Shown here one piece after another: positions 1 to 5,589 of a stretch of DNA of 7,515 nt (within the stretch, counting starts at the first letter, position 1; each line of letters starts with the position of its first letter). Below the pieces are notes generated by a model. That model made no database searches. It worked only from the letters and a program-made list of their open reading frames with translations, and was not told where the DNA came from. The translations under genes were made by a program, and so were the position numbers. The DNA is from CAWACC01 sp964390695 (GTDB taxonomy: Bacteria; Chlamydiota; Chlamydiia; Chlamydiales; Parachlamydiaceae): positions 1 through 7,515 of the forward strand of contig CAYMKI010000145.1 in the NCBI GenBank assembly GCA_964390695.1. Reading direction: 5' to 3'.

Positions 1-54
1 TAAGGCAGCGGTTTTTGGTACCGCCATGCGGAGGTTCGAATCCTTCCACCCCAA
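1..54 (+). tRNA. tRNA-Gln (anticodon TTG), 5' end cut off by the window edge
   Basis: The 3' two-thirds of a tRNA can be folded. The end of the D arm (GGC at 4-6) is followed by a perfect 5-bp anticodon stem (GCGGT 8-12 with ACCGC 20-24) around the loop TTTTGGT, which puts the anticodon TTG at 15-17 and reads CAA (Gln). A 5-nt variable loop is at 25-29. The T arm is GGAGG/CCTTC (one G-T pair) around TTCGAAT. The acceptor 3' strand CACCCCA (47-53) implies a 5' strand TGGGGTG outside the window, typical of bacterial tRNA-Gln, with A as discriminator base at 54. CCA is not encoded. No terminator lies between it and prs, so the two may share a transcript. Confidence 0.93.
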
Positions 55-89
55 TCTAGTTTGCACAACGCCGAAGTGAATGGTACATA

Positions 90-1025
90 ATGAATGCGCT
101 GTTATTTTCAGGCTCTTCCCATTCATTCCTAGCTCATGAAATTGCGACACATCTGAATATTGATCTTGGCAAGATAGAGTTGAAAAGATTCCCTGATGGC
201 GAATCGCAAGTGCAGATTTTGGAAAATGTAAGGGGTCGTGATGTGTTTGTCCATCAAACCATTGCCCTTGACCCTAATAACTACCTGATGGAGTTATTGA
301 TAATTATAGATGCCTTGAAAAGGGCATCAGCGCGCAGCATTGCCGCCGTCATCCCCTACTATGGGTATTGCCGGCAAGACCGCAAAGACAAGCCGCGAGT
401 ACCGATTACAGCGAAATTAGTGGCTAATTTGTTGACGCATGCTGGCGCAACACGTGTCCTGACCATGGACTTACATGCAGGACAAGTGCAAGGTTTTTTT
501 GATATTCCCGTGGATAATCTGTATGGCAGAGCTATCTTAGCCGAAGCCTTCAGAAAGTTCGCGCCGTCTAATTACATTGTTGTCGCGCCGGATATAGGCA
601 GTGTCAAAGTTGCAAGGGCCTACGCTGCTCATTTGGGTGTAGACTTTGCGATTATAGATAAGCACCGCGCCAGTCCGACAAAAATAGAAACAGTGACGGT
701 CATCGGTGATGTCAATGGAAAAGATGTACTTCTCGCTGACGATATGTGTTCCACTGGTGGAACCTTGGTGTCAGCAGCGAAAGCTTGCCGTGAGAAGGGT
801 GCTAAGAGGATCTTTGCAGCTATAACCCATGGATTATTTGTGGGTGACTGTTTAAAGCAGATAGCGGAATCTCCTATTGAAGCATTGTTAACAAGTAACA
901 CTATACCTGAAGAACTGTCTAGTCACTTCTCAAAAGTGCATAAGTTCTCGGTAGCCCCTCTATTCGCGCAAGCCATTCGTTGTATCCTGGATAAAGAATC
1001 CATCTCTTCCTTGTTTGAGAAATAG
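90..1025 (+). CDS. prs: Ribose-phosphate pyrophosphokinase (PRPP synthetase)
   Basis: Cytosolic enzyme that transfers pyrophosphate from ATP to ribose-5-phosphate to give PRPP, the precursor for nucleotides, NAD, histidine and tryptophan. At 311 residues it has the usual bacterial length (about 315) and the expected landmarks in order: RFPDGES (33-39); ENVRGRDVFVHQ (45-56); the ATP-binding loop around YGYCRQDRKD and PRVPITAK (91-109); DLHAGQVQGFFDIPVDNLYG (127-146); the catalytic flexible loop KHRASPT (191-197); and the PRPP-binding loop DDMCSTGGT (217-225). The start at 90 aligns with the family N-terminus although the Shine-Dalgarno (AAGTGA, about 74-79) is weak. Deviations are minor: Val where many enzymes have Glu before PITAK, and Ser-Thr-Gly-Gly in the PRPP loop. 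It lies directly upstream of rplY, an ancestral linkage. Chlamydiaceae generally lack this gene at this locus (known gene order, from memory). Confidence 0.96.
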   Translation: MNALLFSGSSHSFLAHEIATHLNIDLGKIELKRFPDGESQVQILENVRGRDVFVHQTIALDPNNYLMELLIIIDALKRASARSIAAVIPYYGYCRQDRKDKPRVPITAKLVANLLTHAGATRVLTMDLHAGQVQGFFDIPVDNLYGRAILAEAFRKFAPSNYIVVAPDIGSVKVARAYAAHLGVDFAIIDKHRASPTKIETVTVIGDVNGKDVLLADDMCSTGGTLVSAAKACREKGAKRIFAAITHGLFVGDCLKQIAESPIEALLTSNTIPEELSSHFSKVHKFSVAPLFAQAIRCILDKESISSLFEK

Positions 1026-1078
1026 AAGAATCTCAATAAAAAAAAAGTTGTTCAAGTTGTCAAAAAAATGTTCTTAAT

Positions 1079-1128
1079 GAGAAGTATTGGCTTCTCGCCT
1101 TGACCTCCATGTGAAGGGGGCTTCGAGG
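1079..1128 (+). promoter_or_regulatory. rplY leader with two predicted hairpins
   Basis: The 137-nt gap between prs and rplY holds a perfect 6-bp hairpin (GAGAAG 1079-1084, CTTCTC 1091-1096). It is followed at once by a second, interrupted stem (1098-1108 with 1117-1128, pairing CCTTGA with TCGAGG and CTCC with GGGG). Neither is followed by a T-run, so they are not classical terminators. They could be a processing site or a leader structure for the ribosomal cluster. A possible TATAGA -10 box is at 1130-1135 with no well-spaced -35. Only the pairing is seen in the sequence; function is unknown. Confidence 0.3.
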
Positions 1129-1162
1129 GTATAGAACTTAGTTAATAAAATGTGGAGCCTAA

Positions 1163-1723
1163 ATGAAACTCAACATAAAAAAAAGAGCGGCGAAAAATAA
1201 ATGCGAATCTAAGCAACTTCGTCGCAATGGTCATATTCCAGCAGTTATGTATGTCCGCGGTCAATCTTCGGATACGATAACTGTCAACGAGTCGGAATTC
1301 AGCAGTTTATTGCGCAAACTTGGTAAAGGGCGTCTTTCAACTTCTGTGTTTGAACTCACGAATGAATCCAATGTCACCAAAAGGGCCATCATTAAAGACA
1401 TTACTTATGATCCTGTGACATACAACGTTATCCACCTGGATTTCGAAGAGTTGATTGACGGTGTCAAAATCAGCCTGAATGTTCCCATCGAGTGTGTGGG
1501 CGTTGCAGATTGCCAAGGGGTCAAGCAAGGCGGAGTCATTCGCCAGGTGATTCGTACGATAAGGGTCAGCTGCTTGCCATCAGATATCCCGCAAGTTTTC
1601 GAATTGGATGTGAAAAACTTGGGGCTTTTTGAGACAAAACGCTTGTCCGACATCGAGCTTTCACCAGCTATTAGACCTCAAGCTGATTTGAAGCAAGTGG
1701 CCGTGACAATAGCGAAACGGTAA
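1163..1723 (+). CDS. rplY: 50S ribosomal protein bL25, long Ctc/TL5 form
   Basis: Binds 5S rRNA in the central protuberance of the large ribosomal subunit. The 186 residues match the two-domain Ctc/TL5 form rather than the about 94-residue single-domain L25 of E. coli. The N-terminal 5S-binding domain (about 1-92) shows the family pattern of basic residues, then LRRNGHIPAVMYVRG (19-33), and the signature KDITYDPVTYNVIHLDF (78-94). The C-terminal beta domain runs from about 98 to 184. The start is set by GGAG at 1154-1157, 5 nt before the ATG. First gene of a compact same-strand cluster, with pth beginning 10 nt after its stop. In Chlamydia the orthologue is called ctc and likewise precedes pth. 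Confidence 0.95.
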   Translation: MKLNIKKRAAKNKCESKQLRRNGHIPAVMYVRGQSSDTITVNESEFSSLLRKLGKGRLSTSVFELTNESNVTKRAIIKDITYDPVTYNVIHLDFEELIDGVKISLNVPIECVGVADCQGVKQGGVIRQVIRTIRVSCLPSDIPQVFELDVKNLGLFETKRLSDIELSPAIRPQADLKQVAVTIAKR

Positions 1724-1733
1724 TTAAATAGTT

Positions 1734-2354
1734 GTGCGCAATCACATTTTTATCGGACTGGGTAACCCCGGCAAAAAATATGAAATGACTCGGCATAATA
1801 TAGGGTTTCTTGTAGTGCAGGCCTTTGCCAAGTGTTATGGCCTAGTGTTTAAAGAAGAGCCTTCGTTTCATTCTCATATAGCTAGAGGTAAGGTTGATGA
1901 TCAGCCTGTAGCTTTGATAATGCCGACGACCTATATGAATGATAGCGGCAGGGCAGTCAAGGCTTTTCTTGACTATTATAAACAAGTCCCTGCTGATATC
2001 GTGGTGGTCAACGATGATATAGCTTTAGGCTTTGGTGAGCTTCGCTTGAGGCCTTCAGGCAGCTCAGGCGGACATAATGGTTTGAAAAGCGTCCAATTTT
2101 ATCTGCAGACCGCAGACTATGCGCGTCTAAGAATGGGTATTGGCGAACATGCAAGCCATCCGTCTCTCTCGGATTATGTCTTAGATGTATTTAATCCGGA
2201 GGAGATGCAAAAACTACCTGAGTTCATAAGCCGAGGAGTGAAGGCACTTCATCAACTGTTAAGCTTGCCTTTAGTCCAAGTGATGAACAATGTGAACGTT
2301 AAATTAGAAAAATATCCCCCTTGCAATGGGGCAGGAGATGTAAAACATGAGTGA
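1734..2354 (+). CDS. pth: Peptidyl-tRNA hydrolase
   Basis: Cleaves the ester bond of peptidyl-tRNAs that drop off the ribosome, releasing tRNA for reuse. At 206 residues it is slightly longer than the usual 185-200. Seen in order: GLGNPGKKYEMTRHNIGF (8-25) with catalytic His21 and substrate-binding Asn11; PTTYMNDSG (64-72) with Asn69; VVNDDIALGFGELRLR (91-106) with the catalytic-assist Asp94; and GSSGGHNGLKS (109-119) with Asn115. The start is GTG at 1734: no ATG lies upstream in frame, and the next in-frame ATG would delete the GLGNPG motif. No convincing Shine-Dalgarno precedes it, so it may rely on coupling to rplY, whose stop is 10 nt upstream. Its tail (about the last 10 residues) carries the ribosome-binding site of rpsF, and the two genes overlap by 8 nt. 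Confidence 0.96.
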   Translation: MRNHIFIGLGNPGKKYEMTRHNIGFLVVQAFAKCYGLVFKEEPSFHSHIARGKVDDQPVALIMPTTYMNDSGRAVKAFLDYYKQVPADIVVVNDDIALGFGELRLRPSGSSGGHNGLKSVQFYLQTADYARLRMGIGEHASHPSLSDYVLDVFNPEEMQKLPEFISRGVKALHQLLSLPLVQVMNNVNVKLEKYPPCNGAGDVKHE

Positions 2355-2691
2355 AAAGAAACAAAACCTTTATGAAGGGATGTATGTCCTTAAGGCTACT
2401 TTAAGCGATGAAGCTCGCAATAAAGCCTTGGACAAGATTAAAACCGGTATCACTAGCCGTGGTGGCGAAGTGGTAAAAATCCATGATCAGGGGCGCCGTC
2501 GTTTAGCCTATGAAATTGATGGGCTAAGAGAAGGACATTACTATATCCTCTATTTCAACGTAGTTCCATCGGCTGTCAGCGAGATGTGGCAAGAATATCA
2601 TCTGAATGAAGACCTCATTCGGTTTATCACATTGCGTGCAGAAGCTGTCATGGAAAAAATCGAATTTAAAGTCTTAGAGGAAATACAATAA
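2347..2691 (+). CDS. rpsF: 30S ribosomal protein bS6
   Basis: Small-subunit protein that binds 16S rRNA of the platform as a heterodimer with bS18, encoded next door. The 114 residues cover the whole ferredoxin-like bS6 fold: LYEGMYVL (8-15), the helix around 20-37, GGEVVKIHDQGRRRLAYEI (39-57), the strand HYYILYFNV (64-72), and the C-terminal LNEDLIRFITLRAE (86-99), all typical of the family. The start overlaps the end of pth by 8 nt and is served by AGGAG at 2333-2337, which points to translational coupling. A CCCC/GGGG hairpin (2316-2331) lies just upstream of this site inside pth. Confidence 0.95.
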   Translation: MSEKKQNLYEGMYVLKATLSDEARNKALDKIKTGITSRGGEVVKIHDQGRRRLAYEIDGLREGHYYILYFNVVPSAVSEMWQEYHLNEDLIRFITLRAEAVMEKIEFKVLEEIQ

Positions 2692-2703
2692 GGAGACAAA
2701 TAT

Positions 2704-2967
2704 ATGATGCAAAGAAAACCAAGAAATCCTTCCTCGGACTTTCAAGATTTTCGCTCTAAAAGGCGTAAACGTTGTCCTTTTGTGACAGCGGGATACAAAG
2801 AAATAGATTACAAAGACATTAGTACGTTGTCTAAGTTTATCACAGACCGAGGTAAAATTTTGCCGAGACGTATCTCAGGAGTCTCAGCTTATTTTCAAAA
2901 GCGGTTAGCACTAGCTATTAAACGCGCGCGTCACATGGCTTTATTGCCATTTGTGTCGGACCAATAG
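2704..2967 (+). CDS. rpsR: 30S ribosomal protein bS18
   Basis: Partner of bS6 in the 30S platform. The 87-residue product has a basic N-terminus (1-23), then RCPFVTAG (23-30), IDYKDISTLSKFI (34-46), RGKILPRRISGVSAYFQKRL (49-68) and AIKRARHMALLPF (71-83), the complete bS18 core. The single conserved Cys24 is present. The Shine-Dalgarno AGGAG (2691-2695) shares its first A with the rpsF stop codon. There are two adjacent ATGs (2704 and 2707). The first has the better 8-nt spacing and was chosen, but the second cannot be excluded and would shorten the protein by one residue. Confidence 0.95.
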   Translation: MMQRKPRNPSSDFQDFRSKRRKRCPFVTAGYKEIDYKDISTLSKFITDRGKILPRRISGVSAYFQKRLALAIKRARHMALLPFVSDQ

Positions 2968-2988
2968 ATTAAAGGGAGATGATAAACT

Positions 2989-3486
2989 ATGGCAAATTCG
3001 AAATTGCTACTTATAGAAGATGTGGAAAGCTTGGGACGCAGCGGTGACATTGTGACTGTACGTCCAGGTTATGCCCGGAATTATTTGCTGCCTCAAGGCT
3101 TTGCTTTGGTAGCAGACCAGAGCGCTTTGCGCATGCAAGCTAGATTGCAAGAAGAGCGCCGTAAAAAAGCTGTTCAAGATAAAAAAGAATCTGACGAATT
3201 GGCTGCTCATATTGAAGGCAAGACTTTGACAAAAATTGTTAAAGTGGATCATGAAGGGCACATGTACGGTTCGGTATCGGCTACTGACATTGTTCATTTG
3301 TTCCAGGAACAAGAAAACTTAGTGGTGGAAAAACGGGCGATTGCTTTGAAGCATGCGCTTAAGGAAACAGGTGTACATCAGCTGACAGCTAAGCTGAAAG
3401 AGGGTGTTACAGCTACCTTTACCCTAAAAATTGTTTCTGAAGACATGCAGCATGCGGATTCCAGCCATCACCAGCCGGAAGCTTAA
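2989..3486 (+). CDS. rplI: 50S ribosomal protein bL9
   Basis: Large-subunit protein bound near the L1 stalk, with two globular domains joined by a long helix. The N-terminal domain (1-40) has the signature LGRSGDIVTVRPGYARNYLL (15-34). The connecting charged helix runs about 43-75, and the C-terminal domain about 82-150, including MYGSVSATDI (92-101). At 165 residues it is about 15 longer than E. coli bL9 (149) because of a polar tail with histidines (DMQHADSSHHQPEA, 152-165); from memory, chlamydial bL9 proteins are also longer than usual. Start supported by GGGAG at 2974-2978. Last gene of the ribosomal cluster, followed by terminators. Confidence 0.95.
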   Translation: MANSKLLLIEDVESLGRSGDIVTVRPGYARNYLLPQGFALVADQSALRMQARLQEERRKKAVQDKKESDELAAHIEGKTLTKIVKVDHEGHMYGSVSATDIVHLFQEQENLVVEKRAIALKHALKETGVHQLTAKLKEGVTATFTLKIVSEDMQHADSSHHQPEA

Positions 3487-3501
3487 TAGCTAGCTTTTTT
3501 T
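3479..3501 (+). terminator. Weak hairpin and T-run right after the rplI stop
   Basis: A 5-bp stem AAGCT (3479-3483) / AGCTT (3492-3496) spans the rplI stop codon and runs into seven Ts (3495-3501). The stem is short and AT-rich, so it is at best a leaky terminator ahead of the stronger one downstream. Confidence 0.3.
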
Positions 3502-3515
3502 CTTTATGACGAATT

Positions 3516-3598
3516 ATCAGGCCGAATGCTGCACTTGTCACTGTTGAGGTAAAAACCTTGCGTGAAAAGCGCTAAGCTTCGGCCTGATTTTTTTCTTT
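3516..3598 (+). terminator. Long intrinsic terminator of the ribosomal cluster
   Basis: ATCAGGCCGAA (3516-3526) pairs perfectly with TTCGGCCTGAT (3578-3588). Past a one-base bulge (T3527), GCT (3528-3530) pairs with AGC (3575-3577), giving 14 bp. The T-run begins at 3588 (TTTTTTTCTTT). The loop is unusually large (44 nt) and can itself fold (AGGT/ACCT around AAAA at 3547-3558; GCG/CGC at 3560-3572), so the structure is branched. Its position between rplI and the next gene fits termination of the rplY-rplI transcript. Confidence 0.75.
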
Positions 3599-3641
3599 CT
3601 TTTCTTGGATCGATTCTGATACCCTCTCTTCTTTTCTTAAT

Positions 3642-3649
3642 AAAGGGGG
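3642..3649 (+). promoter_or_regulatory. Strong Shine-Dalgarno for the RhoGEF-like gene
   Basis: AAAGGGGG ends 4 nt before the ATG at 3654 and fixes the start of this long gene. No promoter with convincing -35/-10 spacing could be picked in the 50-odd nt between the terminator T-run and this site. Confidence 0.7.
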
Positions 3650-3653
3650 TTAT

Positions 3654-5585
3654 ATGGATTTAAAATTAAAATTAATATCGTTGTGTGTGGATTCATCTTG
3701 GAAACAGCCTTTGGTGGAAGTTTGCTATTGCGTCGGCTTGCTTAAGTTTAGGTGTATAAGATGGATATTGAGAATCGAAACTGACGATTTAGCCCATAGA
3801 GTCAAGCAGTACGCTGAAAAGCAGCTGCAACAAGATCTTTGGATTGATTGCAAACTTAATTTTTCTGATCTGCTTATGAGAGATTGGGAAATCCCTGAAG
3901 CAGATAAATGGGTGAAATTCGCTTTTCCTGAAAAAAAGGGGGGGGTTATTGGATCTCATACCCCTAAGCCTTCTCGATCAAACAAAAAATCCCGCCGTCA
4001 TCCACAGAATTTCCAGCCTATACAGCCGAAGGTAATCATAGAAGAAAAACCTACTATTGTTTTAAGAGAAATGCAGATTACACAGTTTCCTCAAGGGCCT
4101 TTGATGGAAAAATGCGAGAACCAAATAATCCCGTTGCTTTCAAAAGGTGTCGTTAAACCTAAATTGGAAGAAGTGAAAATTAAAAATTCCAAAACCGATA
4201 TTATGGGGATACCTGTCCCTCCTAAGCCTCCCTCTTTTCCTGCCGGTCCGGTAAGCTTATCCTCGACTCATATAGCCTCTGCACGCCCGACCTTTTCATT
4301 AGATGTGCTGCCTGCATCGGGTAAGCCTGCAAGGCCACTGTTTCCGGAGCACTTATCTATGACATCAGGCGCACCTTTACGGCCGTCTTTACCGCCGGAG
4401 TTATCAACCAGACCCCCCAGGCCTGCACATCCTCCTCTGACAGACATTCCATTTTTATCTCAGGATAAGGGCATAGAGCAAAAGCCGTTTTCTCCTATAC
4501 CTGAAGTAAAGGAAGTCAAGACATCGCCCGTTGCAAAGGATGCGAAGACACCTTCACATATCTTTACGCGACTGTTTAGATGGCACAAGACGTCTATGAC
4601 GCAAAAAACGGCATCCATGAATGCAGGTTTATTGCATAGCGAATTTGAACGCACTTATATCAAAGGTTTTCAGCAAAAGCGTTTTCATCATTCATTCAAT
4701 GAATATTATTCGGTATTTCTGACCTTGGAGAGTCCTCTTCAAATTTCGGCGTTTTTAGCCCAAATGAATCTCTTTAAAATAGACGTTGAAAAATCGATAG
4801 CGGATTTAACGGCTAATAAAAGTTTGCCTGATATTTCCGCTGCCTTTATAGAGATGTGTCAAAAATTTATTGCCGATTATACCCGCATAGTACAGGATAT
4901 TAACGATCTAGTTGTCTTCCTGCCTCGGCTTCGACAGTTGGGAAGTTTTGAAATAGCTGTTTGGCAAAAAAATCAAGTGGCTCCCATTTTCCAGGAATTA
5001 AAAGATACCGAGGTTAAGTACTTGCAAGTCCTAGACGTAATTGTCGAATTTAGAGCATATGTTTTTCAAAATGTAAAAACTATCAGTGTCGAGGATCTTA
5101 AATTTTTAGAAGCTTATTTCGATTCAATCCAAAAAATGAAAGATTTGAGTCGAGCCTTGCTTAGTGATCTTCAAGCTATGCATAAAGATCACCCTGAACA
5201 GATTTTGAAAATTTTTCTAGGTAAAATATTTATTGAGGCATACCATGACATTGTCTGTTATGACCGAGCCTTAAAAATTCTCTGCAGTATCAAAGATTTC
5301 GATAAGTTTTTTCGCAGCTTTAAAGAACAATTACGAATGGATAATAAAATTGAAATGAATACTTTTACAGAGAATATGCTTAAGCAACCTTTGGATGGAA
5401 TTCTGATCAGTACCGTACAACGGCTGCCTCGTTATACTTTACTCGTGAACCAGGCTTATGAGACGGTGGTTAAAGAAGACGGTCAACCAGCACCGAGTTC
5501 GCCGCTGGCCTTGGCTTTAAAAGTTACGCGTAATTATTTGCACAATTTAGGGCAGGTAATGAATGCTGCTCAACCATTACGTTAA
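3654..5585 (+). CDS. Dbl-homology RhoGEF-domain protein, candidate secreted effector
   Basis: 643 residues. The C-terminal part (about 443-640) reads as a eukaryotic-type DH domain, which catalyses GDP/GTP exchange on Rho-family GTPases. CR1 is visible as FQELKDTEVKYLQVLDVIVE (446-465), with the catalytic Glu at 453. A middle helix is FLGKIFIEAYHDIVCYDRA (521-539). CR3 is LDGILISTVQRLPRYTLLVN (580-599), with the VQR-x-x-R/K-Y core. A terminal Asn (637) matches the conserved Asn of the last DH helix. No PH domain follows; the protein ends where the DH domain does. Residues 1-95 are an unrecognised domain; 100-315 are basic and proline-rich with PxxP motifs and 16-residue repeats; 325-440 are helical. 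No signal peptide or membrane segment is seen, compatible with type III secretion but not proof of it. Codons 93-98 carry an A7G8 tract. The stop overlaps the convergent gene by 9 nt. DH identity is by motif recognition; the host-GTPase role is inferred. Confidence 0.8.
   Translation: MDLKLKLISLCVDSSWKQPLVEVCYCVGLLKFRCIRWILRIETDDLAHRVKQYAEKQLQQDLWIDCKLNFSDLLMRDWEIPEADKWVKFAFPEKKGGVIGSHTPKPSRSNKKSRRHPQNFQPIQPKVIIEEKPTIVLREMQITQFPQGPLMEKCENQIIPLLSKGVVKPKLEEVKIKNSKTDIMGIPVPPKPPSFPAGPVSLSSTHIASARPTFSLDVLPASGKPARPLFPEHLSMTSGAPLRPSLPPELSTRPPRPAHPPLTDIPFLSQDKGIEQKPFSPIPEVKEVKTSPVAKDAKTPSHIFTRLFRWHKTSMTQKTASMNAGLLHSEFERTYIKGFQQKRFHHSFNEYYSVFLTLESPLQISAFLAQMNLFKIDVEKSIADLTANKSLPDISAAFIEMCQKFIADYTRIVQDINDLVVFLPRLRQLGSFEIAVWQKNQVAPIFQELKDTEVKYLQVLDVIVEFRAYVFQNVKTISVEDLKFLEAYFDSIQKMKDLSRALLSDLQAMHKDHPEQILKIFLGKIFIEAYHDIVCYDRALKILCSIKDFDKFFRSFKEQLRMDNKIEMNTFTENMLKQPLDGILISTVQRLPRYTLLVNQAYETVVKEDGQPAPSSPLALALKVTRNYLHNLGQVMNAAQPLR
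3931..3945 (+). repeat. A7G8 homopolymer tract with in-phase slippery heptamer
   Basis: Seven As are followed by eight Gs inside the RhoGEF-like gene. The reading phase is gaA-AAA-AAG-GGG, so the heptamer A-AAA-AAG sits exactly in the frame used for -1 frameshifting in dnaX. A one-base change or slip to the -1 frame reaches TAA at 3965-3967. The other frame reaches TAA at 4033-4035. Either would leave only the N-terminal domain. Confidence 0.85.
4281..4424 (+). repeat. Three imperfect 16-codon tandem repeats, proline-rich
   Basis: Residues 210-225, 226-241 and 242-257 of the RhoGEF-like protein align without gaps: ARPTFSLDVLPASGKP, ARPLFPEHLSMTSGAP and LRPSLPPELSTRPPRP. Each opens with x-R-P, has Phe/Leu at position 5 and ends in Pro. 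A decayed fourth copy starts at residue 258 (AHPPL). The DNA of the copies has diverged, so the duplication is old or protein-level selected. Spacing of RP and PP motifs suggests a flexible linker or SH3-type docking sites (inference). Confidence 0.6.
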
Positions 5586-5589
5586 TGGT
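5573..5589. repeat. Palindrome across the two convergent stop codons
   Basis: ACCATTA (5573-5579) and TAATGGT (5583-5589) are perfect inverted copies around CGT. The left arm holds the minus-strand stop (TTA, 5577-5579) and the right arm the plus-strand stop (TAA, 5583-5585), so the two convergent genes end symmetrically. The stem is AT-rich and lacks a T-run, so it is a poor intrinsic terminator. It may be a shared 3' end structure. Confidence 0.5.

Noticed and set aside
61..89. TTGCAC (61-66), 17 bp, TACATA (84-89) as a prs promoter
   Set aside because: Transcription would start after the prs start codon, and no later in-frame start preserves the family N-terminus.
629..901. Minus-strand open frame inside prs, and similar ones inside rplY and rplI
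   Set aside because: Shadows of clearly conserved genes without independent support.
1100..1135. TTGACC and TATAGA as an rplY promoter
   Set aside because: The boxes are 24 bp apart, too far for a housekeeping-sigma promoter; TATAGA alone is not enough.
3614..3642. TTCTGA, 17 bp, TTAATA as a promoter for the RhoGEF-like gene
   Set aside because: The start of transcription would fall within the Shine-Dalgarno sequence, leaving no usable leader.
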